Shown piece after piece: positions 34,348-42,885 of a stretch of DNA of 64,000 nucleotides. Each line of letters starts with the position of its first letter. The first letter of the stretch is position 1. The stretch lies in the NCBI GenBank assembly GCA_021324755.1, contig JAJPIL010000021.1, forward strand, positions 62,001 to 126,000, read 5' to 3'. Source of the stretch: Pseudomonadota bacterium. GTDB taxonomy: Bacteria; Desulfobacterota; Binatia; Binatales; Binataceae. Below the pieces are notes generated by a model. The model was not told the DNA's origin. It saw only the letters and a list, made by a program, of their open reading frames with translations, and did no database searches. The translations under genes and the position numbers were made by a program.

Positions 34348-34806
34348 TCAATGGTTGGTCATCATCTCGATGACGACCGTTTGTTCGGAAAAGCGCCCCA
34401 TTCCGGAGGCGTCGACGAGCGGCTGGACGTACTTCATTTGGATCACCTGCACCAGGCCACCCAGGGCATGGGTGCCGAGCCGCCCGGAGTAGTTCTCGAT
34501 CACGTTTTCCACCGCATCGACGAGCTCGTTCATCTGGGTCTCGGTGACCGCGTTCGGGTCGTCGCCGTTGGCGGCCTGGATTCGGACGTGCGCCCTTAGC
34601 ACGACGGTTGCCGGCCCGTAGAGCAGCTCGCGCCGGTACTCCTCGCGGCCGCGGATCAGGTAGAAGGCCGGGAAGTTCGCGGTGCCGGTCTGGGAGGCGG
34701 GCCGGTAGCGTCGGGAAGCGAACGCGAACGGACCTGCTGGAGCGAGCAGGTTTTGCGTGAGCAAGTCGAACAGGGCCACGTAAATTTTCTCTCGTCCGAT
34801 CGCCAT
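34348..34806 (-). CDS. Tail terminator/tail completion protein
   Basis: 152 residues. The N-terminus IGREKIYVALFDLLTQN, the FPAFYLIRGREEYRRELLYG segment and the ending QVIQMKYVQPLVDASGMGRF match small siphovirus tail-completion proteins of similar size. It lies 16 bp before the tube gene. Confidence 0.65.
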   Translation of the reverse strand: MAIGREKIYVALFDLLTQNLLAPAGPFAFASRRYRPASQTGTANFPAFYLIRGREEYRRELLYGPATVVLRAHVRIQAANGDDPNAVTETQMNELVDAVENVIENYSGRLGTHALGGLVQVIQMKYVQPLVDASGMGRFSEQTVVIEMMTNH

Positions 34807-34854
34807 CGATCCGCCCAGAGCGAGCGAAACTGCTCGGCCGCTTGCCCTTTTGCG

Positions 34855-35538
34855 TCATCCGCCGAACGCCGCGACCGACATCCCATCCACGGGCACCACC
34901 TCGCGATGGAGGTCGAGGATCGATTTGGTGCTTGGATGGAGCGCGCCCATGAAGTACGTGACGCGCTCGAGCCCCGCGGTAGCCACGCTTTCGCTCGTGT
35001 CGCCGACGCGGTCGCGCTGGCGATAGACGAGCGCGCAAAGCTGCATCGCGGCCATCGACAGCGCCGCCGGCAGGTCGGGCGCGCCCGCAACCGTCGCGCC
35101 CAGCGCGTACATCCCGGGCGTGTTGTAGCCGGCGACGTATACGAAGCGCACGTTCTGCACGCCTTTTGCGAAGTAGCCGCCAAGTCCGAAGATGTCGGGT
35201 CGCAGGCTTATGACGCCGGTCAGCGGATTGAACACGTAGCCAGAGGCGGTCTGGTTCGGCGCCGGATTTATCACCGCGTTGTCGACCATCACCTGGCTTA
35301 CGCTCACCACCGGCCAGTTGAGCAGCCGCATCGAGGCCGTACCCGTGCCGTCGCGCACCTCGGTGTAGGTCTGGGCGTTGAGGTTGCGGTTTAGGTACTG
35401 CGCGATCCAGCGCGAGGTCGCGGTAAGCAGCGTCTGGAGCAGCGCGTCGTCGGTCGAGCCGAGCGTCGGGTTGATATAGCTTTTGACGTCGCTTACCAGC
35501 GCGAGGTCGCGCGGGTCGGGTGATGTCGCAAGCGCCAT
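34855..35538 (-). CDS. Head-tail connector protein (gp6-like)
   Basis: 227 residues. It begins with LVSDVKSYINPTLGSTDDAL and RWIAQYLNRNLNAQTYTEVR, the pattern of phage gp6-like connectors, followed by a beta part (NWPVVSVSQVMVDN) and a helical end (LSMAAMQLCALVYRQRDRVG). In siphoviruses this protein forms a ring below the portal. It lies between capsid and tail genes. Confidence 0.75.
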   Translation of the reverse strand: MALATSPDPRDLALVSDVKSYINPTLGSTDDALLQTLLTATSRWIAQYLNRNLNAQTYTEVRDGTGTASMRLLNWPVVSVSQVMVDNAVINPAPNQTASGYVFNPLTGVISLRPDIFGLGGYFAKGVQNVRFVYVAGYNTPGMYALGATVAGAPDLPAALSMAAMQLCALVYRQRDRVGDTSESVATAGLERVTYFMGALHPSTKSILDLHREVVPVDGMSVAAFGG

Positions 35539-35697
35539 CGCTCGTCCTCACCTCTTGCCCAAGCGCCTCTCAACCGTGCGCTTTTGCGCGGCTGCAAGGC
35601 GCGAACCTGTACGGTAGCGGGTGCGCAGCTCGAAACGTCGACGAGCCGGGCACCGGATGGGGCGCGTGGGTTTTCAAAGCCGCCCTACTCCATGCGC

Positions 35698-35964
35698 TCA
35701 TCCGCCTGCTTTGTCCTGGTTTTTGCCTTGCGACGGAGCGCGGCTTTCGTCCGCCGTCTTGCGCCATCCCTGGGCGAGCAAGACCTCTGCCAGTTCGGGC
35801 GGGACGTCCAGCACGCCGTCGCGCACGGCGAACTCCTTGCCGCCCACCGACACGCGCGTGGGGCGCTCGACGGCGCGCAGCAGGCGCGCGCGCGAGAGCT
35901 TTTGCGCCTCGAGGTTGAAGCGTCGCTCGTCGAGGAAATGTTCTAGGTCCAGTTTGAGCTTCAT
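35698..35964 (-). CDS. Small head-region protein
   Basis: 88 residues, rich in charge, with LKLDLEHFLDERRFNLEAQK at the start and a compact VSVGGKEFAVRDGVLDVPPE section. It lies 19 bp downstream of the capsid gene. No family recognised; a capsid decoration or connector role is possible. The 160 bp that follow it hold no gene. Confidence 0.5.
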   Translation of the reverse strand: MKLKLDLEHFLDERRFNLEAQKLSRARLLRAVERPTRVSVGGKEFAVRDGVLDVPPELAEVLLAQGWRKTADESRAPSQGKNQDKAGG

Positions 35965-35983
35965 CCGCCGAACCCTCCCGCGT

Positions 35984-37609
35984 TTATCCCACTACGGGCA
36001 CGCCCGTGGGTGGGTTGACGTTGTTGATAATCGCGAAGGCCGGGCAGAAGTAGCAGGTGAAGACCTCGTCGACGTAGACGCCGTACTCGTAGCGGCGCGA
36101 CCGCCAGGGCCATTGGATCTGGTAGTAGTCCATCCGGACGTGGGCCTCCAGGATGTTGGGCACGCCCGAGAGCTCGTAGGGCACCCGATCGGACCAGAAG
36201 ATGATCGTTCCGGGCGGCACGTAGGGATGGACCTCGATTTCGAGCGTGTTCCCCATCACCTTGTTGCGGTAGGCGTTGACCGACTGGCCTGCGAGGTAGA
36301 GACCGGTGGCCTGGTCGACGGTGGCGAAGAAGCGGAACGGGGAGTTGGCCGAGGTGTTGAAGAACTCGCCGGTCCAGTGCGTGACGTCGGCGGCCGACAT
36401 CAGGATCCGGTCGAAGCCGAGTTTGTACTGGTCGTAGGCCGCGCGCAGCAGGGCGTCGAACTCCTCGATGTTGGTGCCGGAGAAGGTAAGCCCGGAATTT
36501 CCAGTGGGAAGCGTCATCACGAGCGCACCCGAGCCGGTAATCGTGATTCCGTTGGGGAGCGTCGCGTTGGTTGCCATCGCAGTGCCCGGCGCGGGGCCGA
36601 AGACGCCGCCGAAGATCTGGGAGATGATGCCGTCGGGCAGAAGCGCGTTGGTCGAATTATCGACGTAGGCGCCGTTTACCTGGAGCGCGGTTATCGGCTG
36701 GGTGCCGGAAGGCATCCCCGCGAGAATCACCTGGTTGGTCGTGGTGATCGCGCCGAGCGTCTCTGCGCCCTGGGTCTGCGACCAGTACCAGGCGTAGGCG
36801 ACAGCGCCTGGGACTGGTGTGACGGTGGCGGTGACGTTCTGGCCGGCGGTGACGCTTACCGACGCTTCGGCCGAGGGTTGGGCCGAGCCGCCGCCGTAGG
36901 TGTCGGTCGAGCCGTCGGCGTTGGTGCGGGTGATTTGCCCCGGCACACCGTTTTGCACGCTCGAGTTGAGCCAGCCGAAGCCGGACAGCGCCACGCATCG
37001 CACGTAGACCGTGCCCGCGGCGAACGCGCTTCCCGAGCCGCCGGCCGTGAGCGTCGGCGTGGGGGTGACGCCGAGCGCCGTGCTCGCGTTGCCCAAGATC
37101 AGGGTCTGTTCCTCGCCGATCATCAGCGAACGCAGATTCGACTGGATCGAGTTGCCGAGCGCGTCCGGAATAAGGTTCATCGCGCCGAGCCGGGCCTCGA
37201 ACGTTACGTCCGATTCGAGCCCGAGCGTCTTGTAGACCGCGGTCTGGTCCTGGACCTCGATCGCGATTCGGCCGCCGCGGTTGCCTTCGCTTACGCCTAC
37301 CGACAAGTTGTTCAGGTTGATCGCCGTGATACGCTTCCAATGGTAGGCGTTGCCGCCGTCGCCCGGCACGCGCGGCAGGCGGGAGATGCGTGGGATGAGC
37401 TCTTTGAACGGGTAGAGCAGTTGAACGATCGGGCGCAGGTCGTACCAGAGAAGCCCGGTAGCCTGGGTGATCGTGTCGGCTTTCGAGACCCGTTCGGCGA
37501 CCGCCTTGACGAGCTCGTCGAACTCGCGCGAGGAGAGCGCGCGACGAAGCGGCGCGTCGTAGCCGCCGAAATTCCCCATTCCTAACAACGAACTTGGAAC
37601 ACCAGCCAT
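35984..37609 (-). CDS. Major capsid protein, HK97-type, with inserted beta domain
   Basis: 541 residues. The N-terminal arm is LRRALSSREFDELVKAVAER, followed by YPFKELIPRISRLPRVPGDG and the P-domain region with YKTLGLESDVTFEARLGAMN. Between about 175 and 290 lies a Gly/Ser/Thr-rich insertion (GSAFAAGTVYVRCVALSGFG and VSVTAGQNVTATVTPVPGA), an Ig/fibronectin-like sandwich. The capsid fold then resumes (SGTNIEEFDALLRAAYDQYK, then VHPYVPPGTIIFWSDRVPYE). The insert probably projects from the shell. The position after protease/scaffold and before connectors supports the call. Confidence 0.82.
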   Translation of the reverse strand: MAGVPSSLLGMGNFGGYDAPLRRALSSREFDELVKAVAERVSKADTITQATGLLWYDLRPIVQLLYPFKELIPRISRLPRVPGDGGNAYHWKRITAINLNNLSVGVSEGNRGGRIAIEVQDQTAVYKTLGLESDVTFEARLGAMNLIPDALGNSIQSNLRSLMIGEEQTLILGNASTALGVTPTPTLTAGGSGSAFAAGTVYVRCVALSGFGWLNSSVQNGVPGQITRTNADGSTDTYGGGSAQPSAEASVSVTAGQNVTATVTPVPGAVAYAWYWSQTQGAETLGAITTTNQVILAGMPSGTQPITALQVNGAYVDNSTNALLPDGIISQIFGGVFGPAPGTAMATNATLPNGITITGSGALVMTLPTGNSGLTFSGTNIEEFDALLRAAYDQYKLGFDRILMSAADVTHWTGEFFNTSANSPFRFFATVDQATGLYLAGQSVNAYRNKVMGNTLEIEVHPYVPPGTIIFWSDRVPYELSGVPNILEAHVRMDYYQIQWPWRSRRYEYGVYVDEVFTCYFCPAFAIINNVNPPTGVPVVG

Positions 37610-37664
37610 TGCCTCTAAACCTCTTTTTCTCGGTTTGTCGTAGCGGGCCGTACCCGAAGCGGGG

Positions 37665-38633
37665 CTACATCCGGGTCGGCAGCGTGCCGAAGCGCGAGCC
37701 GCCGGCCGCCCCGCGGAAGGCCGGATCGAAGGTCGAGCGCGCGCCGATTCCCTTGAGCACCATGTTGCCGAGGATTCGGGCGCTGGCTCGCAGCGGGTCG
37801 TCGTTCTCGCTCACTCCTTCCAGAAGCTCGGCCACCCGCTCGCGGTTGTAAGAAGCGTCCGCGCCGAGCATCTGCTTGCTCACCGCGAACAGCTGGGCGC
37901 GCGGCTTTGCCGGCGTGCTGGCGAGCGCCTCGAGCTTGCCTTCCAGGTAAGCCGCCTTGCGCATCAGCGCGGCCTCGCGGGCCGAGACCACACCGCCGCC
38001 CATCGCGGCTCGCTCCACGCTTGCCGGCGGCGTGCTGTAGGGCGGGATATCCTCGGTTTCGTCACCGAGCGCGTACGGATACTTCAAATCGTAGTCGGGC
38101 ACGTCTCCCTCCGTAAGTTCGTCCTGGGCCATCGGATGGACGCCTGGGGGCACCTCGTAAAGGCCCGGGTACGGGTCGCCCGGCGCCTCGCCTTTCTCGC
38201 CGACCCATACGGCCATCGCTTTGGCCAGATGGTGCATGCCGGCCTCCTGATGGGCGATCGCGCGCGAGGCGTGCCGCCCCTCGATCGCGGCGTGCTCGGC
38301 CGCTTTGCTCAGATGCTCGGTGGCGCGCGCCAGATGGGCTGCGACCTCGTCGTGGGGGAATTCGTTGCGTGCCATGTCGGCCATCAGCGCCGAGTCGGCC
38401 GCGCCTTTGTCGGCCGCGCCGGCCTTTTCGGCGTCGTGATGGGCCTTGAGCACCTTGCTCAGCGCCGAGAGCGCCTGATGGGCGCCCTTGTGGGCGCGGA
38501 TCAGGTGGCCGTGATGTTCGGCGGCCTTGTGCTGATGCTCGGCGGCCTTGCTAAAATGGCTGTTTGCGCGGTGCAGGCTTGCGCGCTTCAAGGCGCTTGC
38601 GCGCTTGCTCAGATCGCCGTCGAAAACTCCCAT
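37665..38633 (-). CDS. Scaffold protein from an internal in-frame start
   Basis: ATG 38633 lies in frame inside the protease gene and is preceded by AAGGAGA with good spacing. It would give a separate 322-residue protein starting GVFDGDLSKRASALKRASLH. The first ~170 residues are His-rich helices with repeated AAEH-type heptads. The rest is acidic with an ending RSTFDPAFRGAAGGSRFGTL. This mirrors lambda C/Nu3, where the scaffold is the C-terminal part of the protease made from its own start. Separate expression is inferred from the ribosome site only. Confidence 0.6.
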   Translation of the reverse strand: MGVFDGDLSKRASALKRASLHRANSHFSKAAEHQHKAAEHHGHLIRAHKGAHQALSALSKVLKAHHDAEKAGAADKGAADSALMADMARNEFPHDEVAAHLARATEHLSKAAEHAAIEGRHASRAIAHQEAGMHHLAKAMAVWVGEKGEAPGDPYPGLYEVPPGVHPMAQDELTEGDVPDYDLKYPYALGDETEDIPPYSTPPASVERAAMGGGVVSAREAALMRKAAYLEGKLEALASTPAKPRAQLFAVSKQMLGADASYNRERVAELLEGVSENDDPLRASARILGNMVLKGIGARSTFDPAFRGAAGGSRFGTLPTRM

Positions 38634-39902
38634 TGAAATTTCTCCTTGCGTGGTTTGTTCATTGAGCTTGCTTCCGTCGGAAAAGCTCGCGCCGAGCCCG
38701 TGCGGCGCGCTCGTGCAATCGTTTGGCGATCCGGCGGGCGTGCGCCTTAAAGCGTCGCCGGCCGCCCTCTTACGCGCGCGAGCCGCGGGCGGGCCCGCCG
38801 GATCGATCTTGCGCTTCCATGCCCGGATGATCCGCCGTTCGATCTCGCGCTGCTCCTCGGGCGTGTAGAAGCGGCGGTTTTTGGGCATGGCGAAGTACCT
38901 CCAGGCCGCGCGGATGTGGCGCGGCGTGTCGAGCGGATACTTTTTGTTGCGCGGATCGGCGAACTCCACATCGCCGTAACGCCTTTCGGCGCGCGCCTTG
39001 TCGGCTTCGCTTACGTCGTCACGCGGCGCCACGGTGCGGCCGAAGACCGTATGCTCTTCGCCGTCGCCGTCTTCGTCGTCGTCGCCATCGCCGCTACCCG
39101 CGCTTGCGCCATCCAGATCCCCATCCGCAAGCTCCTCGAGCTGCGATTCGAGCTCGAGGTCAGCCTCGTCGTCGTCGCCGCCGCAAGCGCCGATACGCTC
39201 GAAGTCGGCACCCTCGCAATGGTGCAAGAGCTCGTCCAGATGGGCATACGAGGCGTCATAAGGCGACCACGTCATACCGCCTTCGTTGCCGGCGCGCTCG
39301 TCGTCTTGCGGATTCGGTCCCACCGGCCGCGCGTTGAGCGAAGCTTCGTCCGAGAGCGCAGCCCCAGTAAGGCCGCTCGACGCTTTTCCTTGAGAGGCAA
39401 AGCCGGCAAGCTTGCCGATGATGCGCGCCAAAAGCCCCACCTCAGCCGGTTTTAGCGTGACCCCTTCCCCATCCGGGGCCGGCGCGCGCTTGAACAGCTC
39501 GATCCGGCATTCGGGATTCGCCGGCCGGTCCACCAGCGAAATCTCCGTCAAGATAAGCTCGGTTATTTCGTCGCCGACTTTGGAGAGCCGCTGCCCGCCG
39601 ATCGAAAAGCCCTTGTAGACGCCCTCCTTGACCTTCCTCCAGGCCTCGTCGTCGACGATACGGCCGACGATGTAAAGCCCCTTTTTGTCGACTTCGGCCG
39701 ACTCAGCCACGCCCACGGCCGACATCTGGTGCATCTCGCGGATATTGCGCCACTGCATGTAGTCCGGCAGCGCCCGCTTGATCGCTTCGAGCGAGACGCG
39801 CTCGCCCTGAAGGTCGAGCGCCGGTGTGGAGGCGTAGCCGTAAACCAGCCGTTTTTCGGCGTCGATCTTCTCTATCGGAATCCAGAACCGAATCGGCTCC
39901 AT
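37665..39902 (-). CDS. Prohead protease (XkdF-like) fused to scaffold region
   Basis: 745 residues from ATG 39902; the frame upstream only translates a terminator hairpin. Residues ~1-150 are a XkdF/S78-type prohead protease: RLVYGYASTPALDLQGERVS, MHQMSAVGVAESAEVDKKGL, VYKGFSIGG, then LTEISLVDRPANPEC. An acidic linker follows (GDGDDDEDGDGEE). A DUF6582-like helical part is next (VEFADPRNKKYPLDTPRHIR, AMPKNRRFYTPEEQREIERR). The last ~320 residues are a His/Ala/Lys-rich helical section suited to a scaffold. A strong internal start (38633) lies before that section. Confidence 0.78.
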   Translation of the reverse strand: MEPIRFWIPIEKIDAEKRLVYGYASTPALDLQGERVSLEAIKRALPDYMQWRNIREMHQMSAVGVAESAEVDKKGLYIVGRIVDDEAWRKVKEGVYKGFSIGGQRLSKVGDEITELILTEISLVDRPANPECRIELFKRAPAPDGEGVTLKPAEVGLLARIIGKLAGFASQGKASSGLTGAALSDEASLNARPVGPNPQDDERAGNEGGMTWSPYDASYAHLDELLHHCEGADFERIGACGGDDDEADLELESQLEELADGDLDGASAGSGDGDDDEDGDGEEHTVFGRTVAPRDDVSEADKARAERRYGDVEFADPRNKKYPLDTPRHIRAAWRYFAMPKNRRFYTPEEQREIERRIIRAWKRKIDPAGPPAARARKRAAGDALRRTPAGSPNDCTSAPHGLGASFSDGSKLNEQTTQGEISMGVFDGDLSKRASALKRASLHRANSHFSKAAEHQHKAAEHHGHLIRAHKGAHQALSALSKVLKAHHDAEKAGAADKGAADSALMADMARNEFPHDEVAAHLARATEHLSKAAEHAAIEGRHASRAIAHQEAGMHHLAKAMAVWVGEKGEAPGDPYPGLYEVPPGVHPMAQDELTEGDVPDYDLKYPYALGDETEDIPPYSTPPASVERAAMGGGVVSAREAALMRKAAYLEGKLEALASTPAKPRAQLFAVSKQMLGADASYNRERVAELLEGVSENDDPLRASARILGNMVLKGIGARSTFDPAFRGAAGGSRFGTLPTRM

Positions 39903-39911
39903 AAACTTCTT

Positions 39912-39960
39912 GCGTGCCAAAAACGAAAAGCCCGGCGAGCACTGCGAAGTGCCTGCCGGG
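39912..39960 (-). terminator. Rho-independent terminator upstream of the prohead protease
   Basis: On the minus strand CCCGGCAGGCACT pairs with AGTGCTCGCCGGG (39931-39960) around a TCGC loop and is followed by CTTTTCGTTTTT (39919-39930). It stands between the small gene at 40087 and the protease start, so it would stop or attenuate transcription entering the head genes. Confidence 0.7.
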
Positions 39961-40086
39961 CTTACGTTTAGCGCAGCCTCCGGCTTCCGCTTCTCCAAGC
40001 GGCCTAGCTTGAGAGCCCTAAGCTTTGCGAGAGAACTCGCTTAGAAGTCTCCGAAACCTCCCCTGACCGAAACCGTCCTGCCTGGG

Positions 40087-40296
40087 TTATTTAGCGATCA
40101 CCTTGCCCGGGTCGAGAAACTCGACGATTCGCTTGGCGCTGCTCGGCACGCCGTCCTTGAGCGAAAGGTCGATCGAGCCCGTAAGCCGCTCCTGGCGGGC
40201 AAGGCGCAGAAGCTTCAGTACCCAGCGCGGCACGTCTTCACAATCCGCGCATCGCGCCGTCCCCAAAGCCTTGACGCCGTTTCCGCCCGCGACCAT
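40087..40296 (-). CDS. Small phage protein
   Basis: 69 residues from ATG 40296; a GTG at 40323 in frame would overlap the proposed -10 box. It has CADCEDVPRWVLKLLRLARQ, with a C-x2-C, and a C-terminal SSAKRIVEFLDPGKVI. No family recognised. It is isolated between a promoter-like sequence and a terminator, so it may be transcribed alone. Confidence 0.5.
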   Translation of the reverse strand: MVAGGNGVKALGTARCADCEDVPRWVLKLLRLARQERLTGSIDLSLKDGVPSSAKRIVEFLDPGKVIAK

Positions 40297-40314
40297 CGCT
40301 CTGATATGTTCCCT

Positions 40315-40342
40315 ATTTTCCACGTTTCCACGCCAATGTCAA
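40315..40342 (-). promoter_or_regulatory. Sigma70-type promoter candidate
   Basis: On the minus strand TTGACA (40337-40342) is followed after 16 bases by AAAATA (40315-40320), in an AT-rich gap between the portal gene and the small gene starting at 40296. Confidence 0.4.
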
Positions 40343-40446
40343 TAGTCAACTGAAGTATATGGGGATATCAAGTTATTTTCTACTTGCGCAAGACCGACGC
40401 TTTAGCAAGTTTGGACGCTGTTTTGCGCCGATCGTCCATCCATGGC

Positions 40447-42309
40447 TCATCTCGTCCCGGAGCCTGCCGTTTTGGCGAGCCCGAGCTGGCCGCGCGCCTC
40501 GTCCCGGGTCATGATTCCGCTTTCAACGTATATTTGAAGCGTCTGCGCTTGCTTTAGCAAATCGACTTCGGGGCGCGGCATGAACTTGAATTCGATGTCG
40601 GGGAACTTGAAGTGCTCCTGGATAATCGGGTTCATGATCTCCGACTCGAAGTACGTCATCAGCGGATAAAGCCCCTCTTCTTTGGCCGCCTGGTCGCTCG
40701 ATTCGGCCGTTGCTCGGTTCATCATTTTGACGAAGCCCTGGGGCGAGATCGAAAAGGCGAAGCAGACGATCCGCGCAAGCCATTCGTCGTAGTCGGACTT
40801 GAGCAACTCGCCGCCGGCCGACTTGATGTCGAAGGGCTTCATTCCGCCGGGCAGAAAGCGGATTTTCGACTTCTGCCGGAGGTTTCCCGACAAAAGCGCG
40901 TCCATGTAGCCCTGGAACTGGGCGATTTGTGCAGGCGTCCAGTTGTCGGGCACGGTCACGATAAGGTCGGGGATCGAGCCTTCGGTCCAGTAGTCGAGCT
41001 GGTAGAGCGTGCGGCGAATTCCCTCGGTGATTTCCAAAAAGCACTGTTCGACTGGCGAGTAGCCGTAGATCGGAAGCTCAGGGCGCGGCCTCATCGGGGC
41101 GTAGATTATTTCGTCGGCGGTGAAATCGACCATCGGCAGCCCCTTGATTATCTGCTGGTAGGCGGGCGACGGCGGGTCAGGCACGCGGCCGGCGGCGTCG
41201 ACCAGCACCTTGATCGTGGCTCCGTCGAGCACCTCTAGTGCGTAGGGCGTGCCGGCCTCGCTTCGCCACACGTATATCGTCGGGGCATCGATCACGAACA
41301 AGTCTTCGAGCAAAAGCCTCACCCAGGCCTGCCATCGATGCTTGCGGTCGGGCTTGAGGAAGAACTCCTTGAGCATCTGGACACGCCGATCGCGCGCCGT
41401 GCTCTGCGCGCTTGCGTTTTTCAGGCGAATCTCCCACGGAATCCGCATCAGCTGGTCCTTGCGGGTTTCGATCACGGCGCGCAAGATTCCCCATCCGTAG
41501 CTCATCGCACGCAGCATCGCGTAAAGCCCGATTCGCTGCGGCTGGATTTCCAAATTGAGGCCGACCGGGTAGTCCCATTCGCGCGGGTAAGTGACGTAAG
41601 GCGGACCGAAGGGCCATACGGGCTGAAACGGACTGAACCAGTTGTAGTCGATGTCGACGTCGCGGATATAGGGCGGCGGCTGGACGGGCCGCTCGTTGCG
41701 GTACTGTGAAGTGGCCGGATGCCACGGGGTTTCGCCCGGATACTGGCCGCTCGTAGTTTCGGTCGCAGGGCGATAGGGCTGGCCCGTCGCGTCGGTCGGG
41801 CCGCTGTAAGGCGTGCGCAAAGCGGACTCTTGCTGCTGCCCGATACTTGCCGGATTATGTCGCAAGCCCGGGCCAGGTTTGCGCCACGTACCAGCGCCCG
41901 GATGGGGCATCCGCTCTTCCCGCGCCGCTTCGGGCCCGAGTCCGAAAACCGGGTTGGCCGAAAACGCGTCCGCGCCCGCTCCACCGAGCGGTGCACCGTG
42001 GCGGCGCGCCGGATGGCGGTTGTCGGGCGGCAACGACTCTGTGCGTCCAGGCGCGCTCGTCACGTTGTCGCGCCCGGCCGCCGCGCCGCCACCGTAATTC
42101 GTCCGCCAGTTCGCCCTGGGTGGTAGGTCGAAACCGCCCGGACTGCCCACGCGCGAGCCGATCCTCGCGCGGCCCGACGCCCCGGGCATCATCGCGCCGC
42201 CCATCGCGCTTATCGGCGAGCGGCTTGCGCCCGGCACCATGCGCGGTCCCTTGGCTAAAGGCCCGCCCGCACCACTCTGTCCCCGCCTGCCCCTGCCCTT
42301 GCGACTCAA
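40447..42309 (-). CDS. Portal protein
   Basis: 620 residues. The first ~190 are a Pro/Gly/Arg-rich low-complexity extension not usual for portals. The rest is portal-like: YAMLRAMSYGWGILRAVIET, LFVIDAPTIYVWRSEAGTPY, then YGYSPVEQCFLEITEGIRRT, DNWTPAQIAQFQGYMDALLS and ISPQGFVKMMNRATAESSD, the classic portal C-terminal pattern. It forms the dodecameric DNA gate at the capsid vertex. It should adjoin the terminase but is separated from it by 3.8 kb of cargo. Confidence 0.85.
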   Translation of the reverse strand: MSRKGRGRRGQSGAGGPLAKGPRMVPGASRSPISAMGGAMMPGASGRARIGSRVGSPGGFDLPPRANWRTNYGGGAAAGRDNVTSAPGRTESLPPDNRHPARRHGAPLGGAGADAFSANPVFGLGPEAAREERMPHPGAGTWRKPGPGLRHNPASIGQQQESALRTPYSGPTDATGQPYRPATETTSGQYPGETPWHPATSQYRNERPVQPPPYIRDVDIDYNWFSPFQPVWPFGPPYVTYPREWDYPVGLNLEIQPQRIGLYAMLRAMSYGWGILRAVIETRKDQLMRIPWEIRLKNASAQSTARDRRVQMLKEFFLKPDRKHRWQAWVRLLLEDLFVIDAPTIYVWRSEAGTPYALEVLDGATIKVLVDAAGRVPDPPSPAYQQIIKGLPMVDFTADEIIYAPMRPRPELPIYGYSPVEQCFLEITEGIRRTLYQLDYWTEGSIPDLIVTVPDNWTPAQIAQFQGYMDALLSGNLRQKSKIRFLPGGMKPFDIKSAGGELLKSDYDEWLARIVCFAFSISPQGFVKMMNRATAESSDQAAKEEGLYPLMTYFESEIMNPIIQEHFKFPDIEFKFMPRPEVDLLKQAQTLQIYVESGIMTRDEARGQLGLAKTAGSGTR

Positions 42310-42885
42310 CTTTTCACCTCGACTCGCCCCAAAACGCCTCTTTCCAAAACCGCCCGGGCCGCATCCTGCGAGCGCCCCGGCACACCGCGAAGATACCCCG
42401 AATATAACGCAAACTTTATGGAAAGTAAACGGCAGTGATTATATTCGACAACTCATCCCCTGTACATCAACTTGATTACCACATCTAAAATCAACTTAAC
42501 TTAGTTTCGCACTTTAAGTATATTTTAGCTCCGCTCGGGCAGGCGCGCCGTCGCTTGGATCGTGAATGCGTCACGGGCAGACCGTTCCTGCAAGCCTATT
42601 CCGGGCCTTGCGCCGAGCGCAGAAGCCGCGCGTCCGGAGCTTTTCGTTTTCCTGCGCCGGCGTCATGCGCCGGCCGTTCAATTGGACGCGCCGCGCGCGC
42701 CTCGATTTTTGTTTTGACTGGCGAACCAGCCAAATGTGAACCAAGGACGCGCCGCGTGCGCCTGAATCTTCGGCGCAAGCGGTCCCCTAGCAACGCGCGT
42801 CGAATGCGCTCGGCGCGTCTGAGGCCGCGAGCGAGACGAGCTAAGGCGGACTTGACAGGCTTAGGAGCCTGAGCGAGGATCGATA
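42310..42885. promoter_or_regulatory. Intergenic region between portal and cargo gene
   Basis: 576 bp between divergent genes. The part 42400-42530 is AT-rich (several TATA/TTTA stretches) and probably carries promoters for the leftward head operon and the rightward cargo gene. The part 42540-42880 is GC-rich with no convincing gene. Confidence 0.4.

Noticed and set aside
35621-37585. 654-codon plus-strand frame opposite the capsid gene
   Set aside because: Shadow of the major capsid protein gene, no domain recognised.
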